Below, in pieces: positions 39,759 to 48,780 of a stretch of DNA of 64,000 nucleotides. Source of the DNA: Nocardia vinacea (GTDB lineage: Bacteria > Actinomycetota > Actinomycetes > Mycobacteriales > Mycobacteriaceae); contig NZ_CP109149.1 in the NCBI RefSeq assembly GCF_035920345.1, positions 4,650,001 through 4,714,000 on the forward strand, given 5' to 3'. The number at the start of each line of letters is the position of its first letter. Position 1 is the stretch's first letter. The position numbers were made by a program, and so were the translations under genes. The notes under the pieces are model-generated. The model had not been told where the DNA came from. It made no database searches and saw nothing but the letters and a program-made list of their open reading frames with translations.

Positions 39759-41591
39759 ATGGACACCGTCGCCGTGCTGGAGCGCGCCGATGTCGCGCCT
39801 GCCCGGATGCAGGGAACGGCGCGGGCTGTTCTCGTTGTGGCGTCGTGTCTCGTGCTGGTGCAGTTGGTGATCCGGTGCTGGGTGGCGGGGAGTGGGTTTT
39901 TCTACTGGGACGACCTCATCTTGGTGGGGCGGGTGGGTAGCCATTCGCTGTGGTCCACGGATCTGCTGCTGTACAACCACGATGGACATTTCATGCCGCT
40001 GGCATTCGCTACGGCCTGGGTGGTGACCGCGGTTGCGCCGCTGACGTGGGCCGGGCCGGTGGTGTCGTTGCTGCTGCTGCAACTGGCGGCGTCGGTGGCG
40101 GTGCTGCGGATGCTGGTGGTGGTTGTCGGGGTGCGGTGGGTGATTCTTGTGCCGCTGGGGTTCTATCTGTTCTGTCCGCTGACGCTTCCGGCATACGTAT
40201 GGTGGGCCGCCGCGCTCAATGCGCTGCCGCTGCAATTCGCGCTCGCGTGGGTGATCGGTGATGCGGTGCGGCTGGTCGAGACGGGGCAGCGGCGGTATGC
40301 GGTATCGGGGGTCGTGGCGCTGGGGGTCGGGCTGCTCTTCTTCGAGAAATCGGTGATCGTTCCGTTCGTGGCATTCGCTGTCGCGGTCCTCGCTCGGCAC
40401 GTCGATGGTCCGGGATCCGCGATGCGGGTGGTGGCGAGACGTGGGGCGGCGCTGTGGGGTGGATCCGGGGTGGTGATCGTCGGTTGGCTGGCCGGATATC
40501 TGACGGTGGTGGATGTTTCGGCGGTGCACACCAGTCCGGCGGAATTGCGTGACTTGCTGCCCGGCGCAACGTCGTTGGGGATTGTGCCGACACTGTTCGG
40601 CGGACCGTGGAGTTGGGAGCGCTGGTTGCCATCGACGCCATGGGCGGATCCGCCCAGCTGGGCGGTGGTGTCGGCGTGGGTCGCATTGTGCGCGCTGGTG
40701 CTGCTGTCGCTGCGTGCCCGGCTTCGTGTGGGGTCGGTGTGGCTGACGGCGGCAGCGTACGTACTCGTCGCCCAACTGCCGGTCGCGTTGGCCCGCAGCG
40801 GACCGAACACCGCCGCCGAACTGATGCAGTCCCTGCGCTATTTCGCCGATATCGCTGTGGTGTTGACCGCAGCGGGTGCGCTGATCTTGCGTGCTAGACC
40901 GCGCGACCATGCTCCGGCGTTGCTTCCGGGCTCGTACGGATTACTTCCCGGCTCGCGGATCACGGCCGTATCGAGTGCGGCCTTTCTGGTGAGCAGTCTT
41001 TGGACCACCGCGTCTTTTGTGCAGTCTTGGCGGGTCAACCCGACGAAAACGTATGTCACGAATGTGAAGTCGGCATTGGCGGATTCCGATGGGGTGCCGC
41101 TGTTAGAGCAGGAGGTGCCGTGGAATGTGTTGAATCCGACGGCATATCCGCAGAACCTGACCAGTCGCGTGCTCGCACCACTCACGAAGCCGACAACCTT
41201 TGGCGACTCGACTCCGCACTTGCGGATGATTACCGACACCGGTGAGATCGTCGAGGCGGCCGTTTGGTGGAACCGCAGCATCCTGTCCGGGCCAGAGCCC
41301 AACTGTGGCTATCGAATCCGCGGTCCGCAGCCGACCGATATTCCGCTCGACGGTCCGATGCTCGAACACGAATGGACCGCACAACTCAACTACCTCGCCA
41401 ACGAAGACGGACGGATCACCGTCTCCTTCGAACACGGCGAGCCCGTGGCCGCGCCGGTCCGCAAGGGTGTGAATACCGTCTACATCCGCGTCGTCGGCAG
41501 CGGATCCCATCTCCGAATCAGCCCCCGCACAGCAGGACTCGACCTCTGCCTCGGCGTCGGGCCCGTCGGAGTCGCCTCCTACGACAACTGA
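39759..41591 (+). CDS. Polytopic membrane protein, GT-C glycosyltransferase-like
   Basis: This 610-residue protein has about 11 transmembrane helices over residues 20-430, then an extracytoplasmic domain of about 170 residues ending SYDN. The first outside loop holds GFFYWDDLILVGRVG, the Asp-bearing motif seen after helix 1 in GT-C glycosyltransferases that use polyprenyl-phosphate sugars. A cell-wall or lipoglycan sugar transfer role is therefore inferred, not shown. The start is ATG 39759 behind GGTGGGG; the same frame opens earlier inside the esterase gene, which is rejected. Confidence 0.72.
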   Translation: MDTVAVLERADVAPARMQGTARAVLVVASCLVLVQLVIRCWVAGSGFFYWDDLILVGRVGSHSLWSTDLLLYNHDGHFMPLAFATAWVVTAVAPLTWAGPVVSLLLLQLAASVAVLRMLVVVVGVRWVILVPLGFYLFCPLTLPAYVWWAAALNALPLQFALAWVIGDAVRLVETGQRRYAVSGVVALGVGLLFFEKSVIVPFVAFAVAVLARHVDGPGSAMRVVARRGAALWGGSGVVIVGWLAGYLTVVDVSAVHTSPAELRDLLPGATSLGIVPTLFGGPWSWERWLPSTPWADPPSWAVVSAWVALCALVLLSLRARLRVGSVWLTAAAYVLVAQLPVALARSGPNTAAELMQSLRYFADIAVVLTAAGALILRARPRDHAPALLPGSYGLLPGSRITAVSSAAFLVSSLWTTASFVQSWRVNPTKTYVTNVKSALADSDGVPLLEQEVPWNVLNPTAYPQNLTSRVLAPLTKPTTFGDSTPHLRMITDTGEIVEAAVWWNRSILSGPEPNCGYRIRGPQPTDIPLDGPMLEHEWTAQLNYLANEDGRITVSFEHGEPVAAPVRKGVNTVYIRVVGSGSHLRISPRTAGLDLCLGVGPVGVASYDN

Positions 41592-41697
41592 TTCCCCGGA
41601 CACCGCTGAGCCGATCATCGGATACAACGCCGCCCCAGAGCGACATCAGTTGCTGAAGCCGCCTCGGCCGACGTTCGGGCGCGACCGCACCCGAGGA

Positions 41698-42147
41698 CTA
41701 CAGAATGGCAAAGGCGACAACCAGACCGAGCGCGAAATGCGCTGCGGCCACCACGAGAACCTCGGTGGTATAGACATCGGATTCCAGCGCCGCGCCGATA
41801 TCGATGCCGAGTGCGCGCTCGATAACTCGCACCGAGATCACCTGCGCGATGATGCCGACCAAACCGTAGACGCTAGCGGCGATGAGCCCCTCGGAGAGTT
41901 TGCCCGCCGAGGCATAGGTCGCCAACACCACGATCAAGGCCATGCTGACCATGCCCGCGGCCGTGACGATGATGGCATTGGGTTTACCCGCGGCGACCAG
42001 CGCGCGCAGCTTACCGGGTGTGGTCAGATCGATGGCGTAGAAGCCGACGAGCATGAGGGCCAAGCCGACAATGGCGTAGAGAACGATGGCTCCAACGCCG
42101 GTGCCGAGCGAGTTCCAGTAACCCGATTCGAGGGCAACTGCGGTCAT
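41698..42147 (-). CDS. DUF350 membrane protein (YjfL-like)
   Basis: This 149-residue protein has four transmembrane helices. The DUF350 signature is visible in VGFYAIDLTTPGKLRALV and in the second half AALGIDIGAALESDVYTTE-like stretch. It is the third gene of an operon with a glutathionylspermidine-synthase-like gene 29 bp upstream. The same pairing occurs in enterobacterial yjfC/yjfL and ygiB/ygiC loci. The function is unknown; membrane peptide or polyamine modification has been proposed. Confidence 0.87.
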   Translation of the reverse strand: MTAVALESGYWNSLGTGVGAIVLYAIVGLALMLVGFYAIDLTTPGKLRALVAAGKPNAIIVTAAGMVSMALIVVLATYASAGKLSEGLIAASVYGLVGIIAQVISVRVIERALGIDIGAALESDVYTTEVLVVAAAHFALGLVVAFAIL

Positions 42148-42176
42148 CGTGATCCTTCCGAGGTGAGGTCGCGTAG

Positions 42177-43340
42177 TTACTGCGTAATGCGGTGCGGGAC
42201 AAAGGCCGAGCCGTCGTCGGTGATCAATCCGGCGGTTTCACGAATCCCGAGTCCAGCCGCGTTGTCGCCGACGATCCAGGCGCCGAGGACCGGGCGCATA
42301 TCGTCGAATTCCGGTAGCGGGTCGAGCAATTGGTAGACAAAACCCTCTTCGCCGTAGACCCCGCCGGTGGCCGTCTCCAGGCCGGCGCCGACGATGGTCA
42401 TATTCGCGCCCTCGCGCCCGAGCTTCGGCTTGCGAATGTATTCGGTGAGCTCATTGGGCTGATCGAGGTAGGCGGGCAATAGATTCGGATGCCCGGGATA
42501 CATCTCCCACAGGATCGCGAGGATCGCCTTATTGCTCAGCAGGGTCTTCCACAGCGGCTCGACCCACATGGTCTGTGGCAGGCTCGCGACCACGCGCTTA
42601 CCGAAATCGTCGTCGAGCACCCACTCCCACGGATAGAGCTTGAAGATCGCATCGATCGAACCCTCGGCCAGATCGACGAAACGCTCCAGCTCACTGTCGA
42701 ATCCGACCTCCTCGATCGGTAGCGCGATGGTGTCGAACCCGGCCTCGGCCGCGGTCTCCTGCATATACGCGGTGGTGACATTGTCCTCGCCGGTTGCATC
42801 CGCACCGGACCAGGTGAAATGCAATTGCGCCGAGGGCAGGATGTCGCGCAGCTCGGTCCAGCGCTCGACCAGCTTCTCGTGCAGGGAATTCCACTGATCG
42901 CCGTCGGGATAGAGCGCGGTGAGCCAGTGCCACTGCACAATCGCCGCCTCCAGCAGTGAGGTCGGCGTATCGGCGTTGTACTCCAACAGTTTCGCCGGAC
43001 GGCGCGCGTCATAGCGCAGATCGAAGCGCCCGTAGACGTACGGGTCATTGCGCTTCCAGGATTCCGCGATCGGCCCCCAACTCCATTCGGGCAGACCGAA
43101 ATCCTTGTACCGCTCGGTGAGCACCACATGCTCGACGGCATTCAGACACATCGAATGCAGCAGTTCGACATCGGCCTCCAGCGCGAGGATCTCCGACATC
43201 TCGAACTCGTAATGCACCGATTCATCCCAGTACGGCCGGGGCAGACCGCTTGCGTCACGGCCGGGTGAGCCGTAGACCAGCCCTTGGCCCTCGATGATCT
43301 GCTGCCAGCCGGGCCGCGGCGTACCGCGCACGCGCCGCAT
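42177..43340 (-). CDS. Glutathionylspermidine synthase-like ATP-grasp ligase (YgiC/YjfC-like)
   Basis: This 387-residue ATP-grasp protein begins MRRVRGTPRPGWQQ. Family features include YWDESVHYEFE, LLEYNADTPTSLLEA near residue 135 and the metal/ATP-binding tail REGANMTIVGAG followed by DDGSAFVPHRI. Homologues form an amide bond at a carboxyl group with ATP. True glutathionylspermidine synthases carry an extra amidase domain, which is absent here. Its ATG overlaps the previous gene's stop (TAATG), so the three-gene operon is tightly coupled. Confidence 0.9.
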   Translation of the reverse strand: MRRVRGTPRPGWQQIIEGQGLVYGSPGRDASGLPRPYWDESVHYEFEMSEILALEADVELLHSMCLNAVEHVVLTERYKDFGLPEWSWGPIAESWKRNDPYVYGRFDLRYDARRPAKLLEYNADTPTSLLEAAIVQWHWLTALYPDGDQWNSLHEKLVERWTELRDILPSAQLHFTWSGADATGEDNVTTAYMQETAAEAGFDTIALPIEEVGFDSELERFVDLAEGSIDAIFKLYPWEWVLDDDFGKRVVASLPQTMWVEPLWKTLLSNKAILAILWEMYPGHPNLLPAYLDQPNELTEYIRKPKLGREGANMTIVGAGLETATGGVYGEEGFVYQLLDPLPEFDDMRPVLGAWIVGDNAAGLGIRETAGLITDDGSAFVPHRITQ

Positions 43341-44197
43341 TACGAACCCCCGCTGCTCTTGCTACTGGTCCCGAGACCGCCGCGGGTAACGGTGCTGCCG
43401 CTCTTGGTCGAGATCTGAGCGCCCTTGGGCTGCACCGTGGTTCCGCCGGTCGGCGGTTTGCCGACGGTGTTGTTGCCGCCGTAGTAATAGCGGTATTGCG
43501 TCCCGTTGTAGATGAAGATCCCATTGCTGCCGGTGTACGCCCCCGTCGTGCCGGATCCGACGGCGGTCGAGGCGGTCTGGCACTGGTCGTCGGCTGCGAC
43601 GACCTCCTGACCGTTCTGATCGATCACGGTGCAATACGCGGTCACCTGATCGGGTTTGGTGAGTGCCCGATAGGCGAGGTAACCGCCGCCGACCAGACCC
43701 GCGACACCTACGATGGCGACTCCGCCGATGAGCACACGCTTGCGGGTGCGCTTTTTGTGCTCGGCGGCGGCGGTGGCGGCCCGCTGCGCATCCTCGGCGC
43801 GCTTACGTGCCTTGTCGCGCGCCCGCGCCTCGGCCACCGTTGGCGGGCGTGGCTGGGTGACACCGGGCTCTTGGCGCTGGACGCTGCCCGCGCGCGGTGG
43901 CGTTCCGAACCGACGGGGCTCGGTGCCCGGTGGAACCGGTTGCGGCGGCTCGGATTCGAAGCCCGCGTCGCCGGGAGCGGCGCTGGACTCGCCCGTCCCC
44001 GGTCCTGATTCCGGCGGGGCTTGTTCCGCCCCGGCGGGCGGCGGCCCAGCGGCGTGATCTGGTGCGGAAGTACCCGGGCCGGATTCCGGTGCACCCGACC
44101 GCGATCCAGCGGCGTCGGCACCGCGCGCACCCGACGCTGGATCGGCCCCGTGCTGATCCGCGTTATCGCCCGCGCCCGGACCCCCGGTACTCAACAA
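43340..44197 (-). CDS. Pro-rich single-pass membrane protein, YgiB-like partner
   Basis: This 285-residue protein opens at TTG 44197. Residues 1-125 are disordered and Pro/Gly/Glu-rich. A basic stretch (KKRTRKRV) precedes one transmembrane helix (about residues 155-175). The outside part has two Cys (AYCTVIDQNG, DDQCQTAS), the segment GTQYRYYYGGNN and a Ser/Gly-rich end. The Cys spacing, Tyr cluster and placement before a YgiC-like gene resemble YgiB (DUF1190), although overall similarity is modest. It is the first gene of the operon. Confidence 0.68.
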   Translation of the reverse strand: MLSTGGPGAGDNADQHGADPASGARGADAAGSRSGAPESGPGTSAPDHAAGPPPAGAEQAPPESGPGTGESSAAPGDAGFESEPPQPVPPGTEPRRFGTPPRAGSVQRQEPGVTQPRPPTVAEARARDKARKRAEDAQRAATAAAEHKKRTRKRVLIGGVAIVGVAGLVGGGYLAYRALTKPDQVTAYCTVIDQNGQEVVAADDQCQTASTAVGSGTTGAYTGSNGIFIYNGTQYRYYYGGNNTVGKPPTGGTTVQPKGAQISTKSGSTVTRGGLGTSSKSSGGS

Positions 44198-44222
44198 TCA
44201 CATCCCTCGGCCGTCGAAACCA

Positions 44223-44501
44223 CTACCGCTCCTCGAATCCGGACAAATCTCCCCGCGCGGGCTCCCAGCTTTCCACAACAAGGTCGACCCGACCAGGAGT
44301 ATCTCCAGAACGCAGAAGATCCAGCAACATTTCGCAGGCGGGTCGCGGACCTTCGGCCACCACATGCACCCGACCGTCACGGGCATTGGTGGCATGTCCG
44401 ACCAGTCCGAGCGCCAGCGCCCGCGAGCGCGTCCACCAGCGGAAGCCGACGCCCTGCACGTAGCCGTGCACCCAGGCGCTGAGCCGAACCGATTCCGGCA
44501 T
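44223..44501 (-). CDS. acyP: Acylphosphatase
   Basis: This small enzyme hydrolyses acyl-phosphates such as carbamoyl- or acetyl-phosphate. Its 92 residues from ATG 44501 include the active-site Arg loop [11 protein letters not shown] and the catalytic Asn in [12 protein letters not shown]. It is full-length. Its start shares one base with the OsmC-like stop (TGATG). In related genomes acyP directly precedes smc; here eight kilobases of accessory genes separate them. Confidence 0.95.
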   Translation of the reverse strand: MPESVRLSAWVHGYVQGVGFRWWTRSRALALGLVGHATNARDGRVHVVAEGPRPACEMLLDLLRSGDTPGRVDLVVESWEPARGDLSGFEER

Positions 44502-44971
44502 CACGCGTCGATGGCGTCGATATCGAATGTCAGCGTGACCTTGGTGCCGGCCTTCAGCGTCCGGCCGACGGTGCAGACCTTGTCGATGGCGCGCTGCACA
44601 GTGACCAGCAGTCGCTCGCGGGCCTCCTCGTCCAATTCGCTGAGGTCCAGCTCGAATACCTCGTCGAGCTGCGGGTACACCTCGTTCTCGCGGTCGGCGT
44701 CGCCGGAGACGCGGATGGTCGCGTCGAAGGCGTCGCCGAGCTTGCGCGAGAGCGGGAAGTCCGCGCTCAGTCCGGAGCAGCCCGCCAGGGCGATCTTCAG
44801 CAGCTCACCCGGGGTGAAGGCCCCGGGTACGCCCTGCGATGCGATCAATACCTCGGCCCCGCGCGAGCTGCGGCCGGTGTACGCCCTGGTCCCGGTGCGC
44901 TCGACCCACAGTGCGGTCGGCTCGGTCGCGGCGGCGGTGGTGGTCGCGGATGCGGTGGTCTGGTCAGCCAT
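44501..44971 (-). CDS. OsmC-family peroxiredoxin-like protein
   Basis: OsmC/Ohr proteins reduce organic hydroperoxides with a Cys pair. This 156-residue protein has the two family cysteines in [11 protein letters not shown] and [17 protein letters not shown] 44971 is chosen over GTG 44977 because of spacing to AGGA. The gene is translationally coupled to acyP, an arrangement repeated in several actinobacteria. Confidence 0.92.
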   Translation of the reverse strand: MADQTTASATTTAAATEPTALWVERTGTRAYTGRSSRGAEVLIASQGVPGAFTPGELLKIALAGCSGLSADFPLSRKLGDAFDATIRVSGDADRENEVYPQLDEVFELDLSELDEEARERLLVTVQRAIDKVCTVGRTLKAGTKVTLTFDIDAIDA

Positions 44972-45076
44972 GGTCACGATCCTGCCATTCTCGAAACGGA
45001 ACTCTCACCCCCGCCAACGCCGCGCGACCGCGAGCCCTTCCGCGAATGGCCACCTCAACCGGTGATCTCCGAGACA

Positions 45077-45781
45077 TCACTCCTGGAAGCGGTACCCCAT
45101 TCCGGCCTCGGTCAGCAGATGCTTCGGATTCGAGGGATCGATCTCGAGCTTGCGCCGCAACTGCGCGAGATACACCCGCAGATAATGCGTTTCGGTGGCG
45201 TACGACGGCCCCCACACCTCACGCAGCAGTTCGCGCCGCCCGACGAGTTTGCCGCGATTGCGCACCAGCATCTCGAGCATGCCCCACTCGGTCGGGGTCA
45301 GGTGCACCGTTTCACCGTTCTTGGTGACCTTCTTCGCGCTGAGGTCGACGGTGAACGAGGACGTCACCACCACCGGATCGGAGGCATCGGTATCGGTCGC
45401 GCCACGCCGGACCGCCGCCCGCAGCCTGGCCAGCAGCTCATCCATGCCGAACGGCTTGGTGACATAATCGTCCGCGCCCGCGTCCAGCGCCTCCACCTTG
45501 TCGGTCGAATCGGTGCGCGCCGAGAGCACGATCACCGGGGCGGCGGTCCAGCCGCGCAGTCCGGCCAGCACCTCGATGCCGTCCATATCGGGCAGGCCCA
45601 GATCCAGGATGACCACATCGGGATGTTTATCGGCCGCCGCGCGCAATGCCGCCGCGCCGGTGCCCGCGGTAATCACCTCGTAGCCGCGCACCGACAAATT
45701 GATGCGCAGTGCGCGGACGATCTGCGGTTCGTCATCGACCACGAGCACCTTGGTCGACGGTGCTTCCTGCTTCTTGTCGGT
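45077..45781 (-). CDS. kdpE: Response regulator KdpE
   Basis: This DNA-binding response regulator activates kdpFABC under potassium limitation or osmotic stress. The receiver domain has VLVVDDEPQIVRAL and the phosphoacceptor Asp in VVILDLGLPDMDG. The C-terminal winged helix is OmpR-type (LTPTEWGMLEMLVRNRG, ATETHYLRVYLAQLRRKLE). ATG 45781 is chosen because AGGAAG lies 5 nt upstream; in-frame ATGs at 45823/45826 overlap the kdpD stop. Length is 234 residues, standard. Confidence 0.95.
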   Translation of the reverse strand, partial: TDKKQEAPSTKVLVVDDEPQIVRALRINLSVRGYEVITAGTGAAALRAAADKHPDVVILDLGLPDMDGIEVLAGLRGWTAAPVIVLSARTDSTDKVEALDAGADDYVTKPFGMDELLARLRAAVRRGATDTDASDPVVVTSSFTVDLSAKKVTKNGETVHLTPTEWGMLEMLVRNRGKLVGRRELLREVWGPSYATETHYLRVYLAQLRRKLEIDPSNPKHLLTEAGMGYRFQE

Positions 45782-45822
45782 CATCACGACTTCCTGTGCG
45801 GTCCGCGGTGTCAATGTGCTCA

Positions 45823-48327
45823 TCATCGGCTGCTCACCTCGGTTTCATCGGCAGGCAGGTCCACGATCATCGTCAATCCTCCGCCCGGTGTCGGTTCGGC
45901 GTGCACGGTGCCGCCCATCGCCTCGACGAAACCGCGCACCACCGACAGGCCGAGCCCGACACCCGTGGTGTTGTCGCGATCGCCGAGCCGCTGGAACGGC
46001 TCGAATAATTGCTCCTCGGTGCCCGGTGGCACACCGGGACCGACGTCGACCACGGCGATCGACACCCGATCGCCGTCGTGTTCCGCGGTGACCCGCACGG
46101 GCGTATCGCGCGTCGAATGCCTCAGTGCGTTATCGATCAGATTGGCCAGCACCCGCTCGAGCAGGCCGCTGTCCGCACGCACCGAGACCTCGCCGACCTC
46201 CACCTTCACCCGATCCATTGCCGCGCGCCGCAGCCCGCGCGCGCCCATCCCGACGCTCACCAGCGCCTGGTGCACGACCTCGTCCATATACACCCGACGG
46301 AACTGCGGCTGCACCACACCGACCGCCAGCCGCGACGAGTCGAGCAGATTGCCGACCAGTGCGGTCAGCTGATCCACCGATTCCTCGATGGTTTCCAGCA
46401 ATTCGACCGTGTCCTCGGGCGAGAACTCGATGTCGTCACTGCGCAGGCTGGAAACCGCGGCCTTGGCACCGGCCAGCGGCGTGCGCAGATCATGGCTCAC
46501 CGCGGACAGCAGCGCCCGGCGCAACCGGTCGGCCTCGAGCAGGGCCGCGGCGGCGCTGGCCTCCTCGGCCAGCCGGGACTGGCGGACCAGCCCCGCGGCC
46601 TGATTGGCGACGGCGTTGAGCACCGGACGGTCGGTCGTGGCGAGGGGACGTCCGGCCAGCAGCAGCCAGCTCGTCGCATCGCCCGCCTGAATCGCGGTCT
46701 CGGCCTCGGACGCTCGCTGCGGCGGACTCGTGCCGACCGCAGCGATCACCTCGTCGCCGAACTGCATGCTGACCGCGCGCAGCCCGTAGGTCTCGCGCAC
46801 CTGTTCCAGCAGCTTGGGCAGATCCGCACCGTGCAGCACAGCACCGGCGAACAGGGTCAGCAATTCGGCCTGCTGGGAGGCCCGGCGCGCCTGCCTGGTC
46901 TGTTTGGCGGCCACATCCACCAGCGCCGCGACCGCCACCGCGACGATCAGCAACACCACCACCGTGACGAAGCTGTCCGGTTCGGCAATGGTCAGGCTGT
47001 AGCGCGGATCGACGAAGAACCAGTTCAACAGCATGCCCGACAGCAGCGCCGAAAGCGCCGCAGGCACAACGCCACCGAGCAACGCCACGGCGACGACGCC
47101 GATGAAGAACACCGCGCTGAGCCCGCCGAGCTGCAGATATCCGTCCAGGAAGGCGGAGCAGACGGCCGAGACCACCACCGGAACCAGCACCGCCGCGAGC
47201 CATGCTCGGATCGGCTGGCGCGGCATCAGCGAATAGCGGCGCAGCCCACGGTTGGCCTCCTCGTGCGTGACCATGTGTACATCGATCTTGCCGGATGCCT
47301 GCACGACGGCGGAGCCGATGCCCTCGTCGAGCATGCGCGCCCAGCGTGAGCGCCGGGACGTGCCGAGCACCAACTGGGTCGCATTCACCTCGCGGGCGAA
47401 TTCCAGCAGCGTATTCGGCACATCGTCACCGGTGACGGTATGCAGCGCGGCATCCAGACTCGCGGCGAATTCCCGCAGCCGGGTCAGCCGTTCCGTCGAT
47501 ACCCCGGCAAGTCCGTCGCCGCGCACCACGTGCAGCAAGACCAGGTCGGCGCTGGATTTGGTGGCGATGCGGCTGGCCCGGCGCACCACGGTCTCCGATT
47601 CGGGACCACCGGTCACCGCGACAACCACGCGTTCGCGCGCCTCCCACAGCTCGGTGATCTTGTGGTCGGCCCGGTATTTCGCCAGTGCGGCATCGACCTG
47701 GTCGGCCAGCCACAGCAGCGCCAATTCGCGCAGGGCGGTGAGATTGCCTGGCCGGAAGTAGTTGCGCAGCGCCGCGTCGACTTTGTCAGCGGCGTATACG
47801 TTTCCGTGAGAAAGCCTGCGCCGCAACGCCTCCGGCGTGATATCGACCAGTTCGACCTGGTCTGCGCTGCGCACCACGGCGTCGGGCACGGTTTCCTTCT
47901 GCTGGATGCCGGTGATCTGCTCGACGACATCGTTGAGGCTCTCGAGATGCTGCACATTGACCGTCGAGATCACGTCGATGCCCGCGGCCAGCAAATCCTC
48001 GACGTCCTGCCAGCGCTTGCCATGTTTGCTACCCGGCGCGTTGGTGTGCGCGAGCTCGTCGACCAGCACCACGGCCGGTACGCGGCGCAGCACCGCTTCC
48101 ACATCGAGTTCAGGCAGCGTGGTCCCGCGATACGCCACCATGCGCGGCGGAATCCGATCGATGCCCGCGAGCAGTTCCGCGGTCTTGGCGCGGCCGTGTG
48201 TCTCCACTACCGCAGCTACCACGTCGCGGCCGCGTTCGAGTCGGCGATGGGCCTCGCCCAACATGGCGTAGGTCTTGCCGACCCCCGGTGCCGCACCGAG
48301 GTAGATGCGCAGTTGCCCGCGTTTCAC
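45823..48327 (-). CDS. kdpD: Potassium-sensing histidine kinase KdpD
   Basis: This membrane sensor kinase phosphorylates KdpE. The cytoplasmic KdpD domain has Walker-A-like GAAPGVGKTYAML and VLVDELAHTNAPGS. A USP-like domain follows, then four transmembrane helices around residues 390-490 (DUF4118), a GAF-like region, the HisKA box SAVSHDLRTPLAG and the HATPase end (GVGLGLSVVRGFVEAMGG). GTG 48327 gives the family start VKRGQLRIYLG; the longer frame to 48441 covers an upstream small gene and is rejected. Length is 834 residues. Confidence 0.95.
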   Translation of the reverse strand: MKRGQLRIYLGAAPGVGKTYAMLGEAHRRLERGRDVVAAVVETHGRAKTAELLAGIDRIPPRMVAYRGTTLPELDVEAVLRRVPAVVLVDELAHTNAPGSKHGKRWQDVEDLLAAGIDVISTVNVQHLESLNDVVEQITGIQQKETVPDAVVRSADQVELVDITPEALRRRLSHGNVYAADKVDAALRNYFRPGNLTALRELALLWLADQVDAALAKYRADHKITELWEARERVVVAVTGGPESETVVRRASRIATKSSADLVLLHVVRGDGLAGVSTERLTRLREFAASLDAALHTVTGDDVPNTLLEFAREVNATQLVLGTSRRSRWARMLDEGIGSAVVQASGKIDVHMVTHEEANRGLRRYSLMPRQPIRAWLAAVLVPVVVSAVCSAFLDGYLQLGGLSAVFFIGVVAVALLGGVVPAALSALLSGMLLNWFFVDPRYSLTIAEPDSFVTVVVLLIVAVAVAALVDVAAKQTRQARRASQQAELLTLFAGAVLHGADLPKLLEQVRETYGLRAVSMQFGDEVIAAVGTSPPQRASEAETAIQAGDATSWLLLAGRPLATTDRPVLNAVANQAAGLVRQSRLAEEASAAAALLEADRLRRALLSAVSHDLRTPLAGAKAAVSSLRSDDIEFSPEDTVELLETIEESVDQLTALVGNLLDSSRLAVGVVQPQFRRVYMDEVVHQALVSVGMGARGLRRAAMDRVKVEVGEVSVRADSGLLERVLANLIDNALRHSTRDTPVRVTAEHDGDRVSIAVVDVGPGVPPGTEEQLFEPFQRLGDRDNTTGVGLGLSVVRGFVEAMGGTVHAEPTPGGGLTMIVDLPADETEVSSR

Positions 48328-48482
48328 TCGTCCATCATCGCGCGATACGGTGTGTCGCCGAAGATCCGTACCCGTTCTGTCGCGATCTCCGAATCCTGCC
48401 GCTGCCCCATTATCGACAGCGCGCGAATGATCAGCGCGCAACAGACGAATCCGATGAGCACCGCGACCGTGACAGCCGACAT
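48324..48482 (-). CDS. Small single-helix membrane peptide upstream of kdpD (52 aa)
   Basis: ATG 48482, behind AGGAT, opens a 52-codon frame whose TGA overlaps the kdpD GTG by four bases (GTGA), a classic coupling arrangement. The product begins MSAVTVAVLIGFVCCALII, giving one transmembrane helix with a Cys pair. A charged tail with SIMGQRQDSEIATERVR and the end YRAMMDE follows. No family is recognised. Its position suggests a regulatory or assembly role with KdpD. Confidence 0.7.
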   Translation of the reverse strand: MSAVTVAVLIGFVCCALIIRALSIMGQRQDSEIATERVRIFGDTPYRAMMDE

Positions 48483-48780
48483 GACGATCCTTTCACCGAC
48501 CAATAGGACCCCGGTCGCGCTGGCATCCCCCGCATGGCCGGTCGATGAATTTCTACTCCCGTATCGGCCGCCTATCTGGATCTTTACGGTGTGTTGACGG
48601 GTTGACCCCCTACCTTGACGGCATCCTTTCGCTCAGCGCCCGAGCCGTACCCGTAAACGAAGCGTCAATGCTCGTCAATGGGCCGCCAAGAACTCGTAAA
48701 CAAGCTCCGCACCAGCTCGAATGACCGCTTGACTCGCCATGTCGCGCGCCGTACCTGGAGCGCCAATGGAGGTTGGGTAA
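48483..48780. promoter_or_regulatory. Divergent kdp control region
   Basis: The 298-bp gap separates the kdpD-side and kdpF-side units. It contains three like-oriented TTGAC copies, TTGACGG (48594-48600), TTGACCC (48602-48608) and TTGACGG (48615-48621), and two tandem CGTCAATG copies (48663-48670 and 48673-48680), which carry the inverse core. These are good candidates for KdpE sites. No ORF is supported inside. Confidence 0.5.

Noticed and set aside
48328..48441. N-terminal extension of KdpD to the first in-frame start
   Set aside because: The 38 extra residues are low-complexity and not KdpD-like, and they overlap the better-supported 52-residue membrane peptide.
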